From Polaribacter dokdonensis (GTDB lineage Bacteria; Bacteroidota; Bacteroidia; Flavobacteriales; Flavobacteriaceae): a stretch of 64,000 nucleotides of DNA. The stretch is taken from positions 578,001 to 642,000 of the forward strand of contig NZ_CP101505.1 of the NCBI RefSeq assembly GCF_024362345.1. The letters are read 5' to 3'. The notes under the pieces were generated by a model. That model made no database searches and was not told the DNA's origin. It was given only the letters and a program-made list of their open reading frames with translations. Made by a program: the position numbers and the translations under genes. This document shows, piece by piece, positions 63,170 through 64,000 of this stretch (position 1 is the first letter of the stretch; every line of letters begins with the position of its first letter).

Positions 63170-63586
63170 ATGAATATCAAAAAAAAACCAACCACTAAAT
63201 TCTATCTTATTGGAGTATTAGCTCTTATTTGGAATTTAATGGGAGTTGGAGCTTATTTAATTCAAGCTTTTATGACAGAAGAAATGATTGCTACCTTACC
63301 AGAAGAGCAACAAGCAGAGTTTTTAGTAGAACATCCTGCTTGGTACACAGCTTTGTTTGCCATAGCTGTTTTTGGTGGTGCTTTAGCTTGTATTTTGTTA
63401 TTAGCTAGAAAAAAGATTGCTTACTACCTATTTTTAGTGTCTGGTATAAGTGCCATTGCTCAACAGGGTTATTTGTTAGCAACAGTAACACTTTCTAGTG
63501 TAGTAATGCCAATAATGATTATTATCTTCTGTATCTTTTTAATTTGGTACTCTAAAAGATGTATCACAGAAGGTATTTTAAATTAG
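63170..63586 (+). CDS. small four-helix membrane protein
   Basis: A 138-residue protein with four hydrophobic helices (LIGVLALIWNLMGVGAYLIQA, TALFAIAVFGGALACILLLA and two more). The loop after the first helix is acidic (FMTEEMIATLPEEQQAEF). I do not recognise a named family with certainty; similar proteins are annotated only as membrane proteins. It is followed by a terminator. Confidence 0.65.
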   Translation: MNIKKKPTTKFYLIGVLALIWNLMGVGAYLIQAFMTEEMIATLPEEQQAEFLVEHPAWYTALFAIAVFGGALACILLLARKKIAYYLFLVSGISAIAQQGYLLATVTLSSVVMPIMIIIFCIFLIWYSKRCITEGILN

Positions 63587-63600
63587 AATAAATTAATTGA

Positions 63601-63627
63601 TAAAGGCTGCTAAATGCAGCTTTTTTT
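63601..63627 (+). terminator. rho-independent terminator
   Basis: A GC-containing stem GCTGC / GCAGC with a TAAAT loop, extended imperfectly by AAAG, then seven T residues. Confidence 0.85.
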
Positions 63628-63711
63628 ATTGAGAGTTTAAAGCCTTAAAAGACTATTAAAAGTCTCAATCATAAATTCATACAAATTAAAAGACTAAACA
63701 ATTCCAAACCT

Positions 63712-64000
63712 ATGAAACTACAGTATAATTTTATAATTGCATTTGTTGCAGGAATACTTTCATTGAGTGTTAATGCTCAAGAAAAAGATTCTTTATCTGG
63801 TCAAGAAAAGTTTAAAGAGCTATCACTAGATAGTGGTAGAATGATAAATTTTAATACTAAAGAAGGAACTTGGCTTTCCTTAGATATTAGTCCAGATGGA
63901 GAAACAATTATGTTTAGCATGCTTGGAGATTTATATACCATTCCTTTTTCTGGTGGTAAAGCCACAAGAGTAACAGATGGTATGGCTCTAGACACTAAAC
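63712..64000 (+). CDS. PD40/TolB-like exported protein, probably amidohydrolase (3' end outside window)
   Basis: The frame begins at ATG and runs off the window after 96 codons. It has a signal peptide ending about NAQEK, then a segment GTWLSLDISPDGETIMF and GDLYTIPFSGGKATRVTDG, the WD40-like (PD40) repeat of TolB/tricorn-type propellers. In Flavobacteria this start usually belongs to large amidohydrolases with an N-terminal propeller, so that is the expected full product; only the first blade is visible. Confidence 0.65.
   Translation, partial: MKLQYNFIIAFVAGILSLSVNAQEKDSLSGQEKFKELSLDSGRMINFNTKEGTWLSLDISPDGETIMFSMLGDLYTIPFSGGKATRVTDGMALDTK

Overview
The window is AT-rich chromosomal DNA from a marine-type member of the Bacteroidota, most likely family Flavobacteriaceae (a Polaribacter/Tenacibaculum-like genome). 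Grounds: PorV/PorQ-, DUF4105- and TM2-type envelope proteins, TonB-dependent receptors with CarboxypepD_reg-like N-termini, LytTR/2TM signalling genes, a Bacteroidota-style arginine operon with an acetyl/succinyl-ornithine carbamoyltransferase, zeaxanthin/myxol carotenoid genes, no visible Shine-Dalgarno sequences, and several TAnnTTTG promoter boxes. No rRNA, tRNA, CRISPR array, prophage or insertion sequence was seen; this is mostly core genome.

Layout. 1-9.5 kb: housekeeping and envelope genes (YheT-like hydrolase, PorV/PorQ protein, Lnb-like protein, aroQ, TM2 protein, xerD), then the division/RNA block coiled-coil gene - zapA - 6S-type RNA - rny. 9.6-18 kb: M23 peptidase, TonB-dependent receptor, AI-2E-type transporter, a small cupin/unknown/lipoprotein cluster and a HerA/DUF853 ATPase. 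18-21.6 kb: myxol-type carotenoid genes (crtZ copy 1, cruF, crtD, crtA-like 2-hydroxylase). 21.7-25.1 kb: a LytTR regulator, three small 2TM proteins and a LytS-like kinase that ends in a 2TM domain. 25.8-34.9 kb: the arginine operon (GNAT-argG-argC-proC-argD-argF'-argB-argE-argH), preceded by a candidate arginine leader peptide with alternative hairpins. 34.9-41 kb: crtY-crtZ-crtB-crtI, a CarH/LitR-like B12-binding MerR regulator, and a divergent ECF sigma factor with a membrane protein. 41-57 kb: threonine aldolase, zinc protease, prfB, ArsC-like protein, an outer-membrane receptor, fumC, typA, a small LETM1-like protein with proline dehydrogenase, aroB, a cold-shock-domain protein and a propeller-like lipoprotein. 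57-62.4 kb: TetR - ABC - HlyD - TolC export cluster. 62.4-64 kb: XRE regulator, membrane proteins and the start of a PD40/amidohydrolase-type gene.

How the parts work together. The two carotenoid loci, about 14 kb apart, together encode phytoene to zeaxanthin (crtB, crtI, crtY, crtZ) and the monocyclic branch to myxol-like end products (cruF 1',2'-hydration, crtD 3,4-desaturation, CrtA-like 2-hydroxylation). crtE and crtW are not in the window. The regulator next to crtI keeps the Trp-x9-Glu-His and Glu-x-His-x-x-Gly cobalamin motifs and faces an ECF sigma gene, so light control is likely. The most unusual items are the export ABC protein with an intact Walker A but altered Q-loop, signature, Walker B and H-loop; the candidate arginine attenuator; and the five-copy 2TM array around a two-component system.

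Limits. Everything is read from sequence and memory of protein families. No searches or folding calculations were run, so specific substrates and regulatory claims are inferences.
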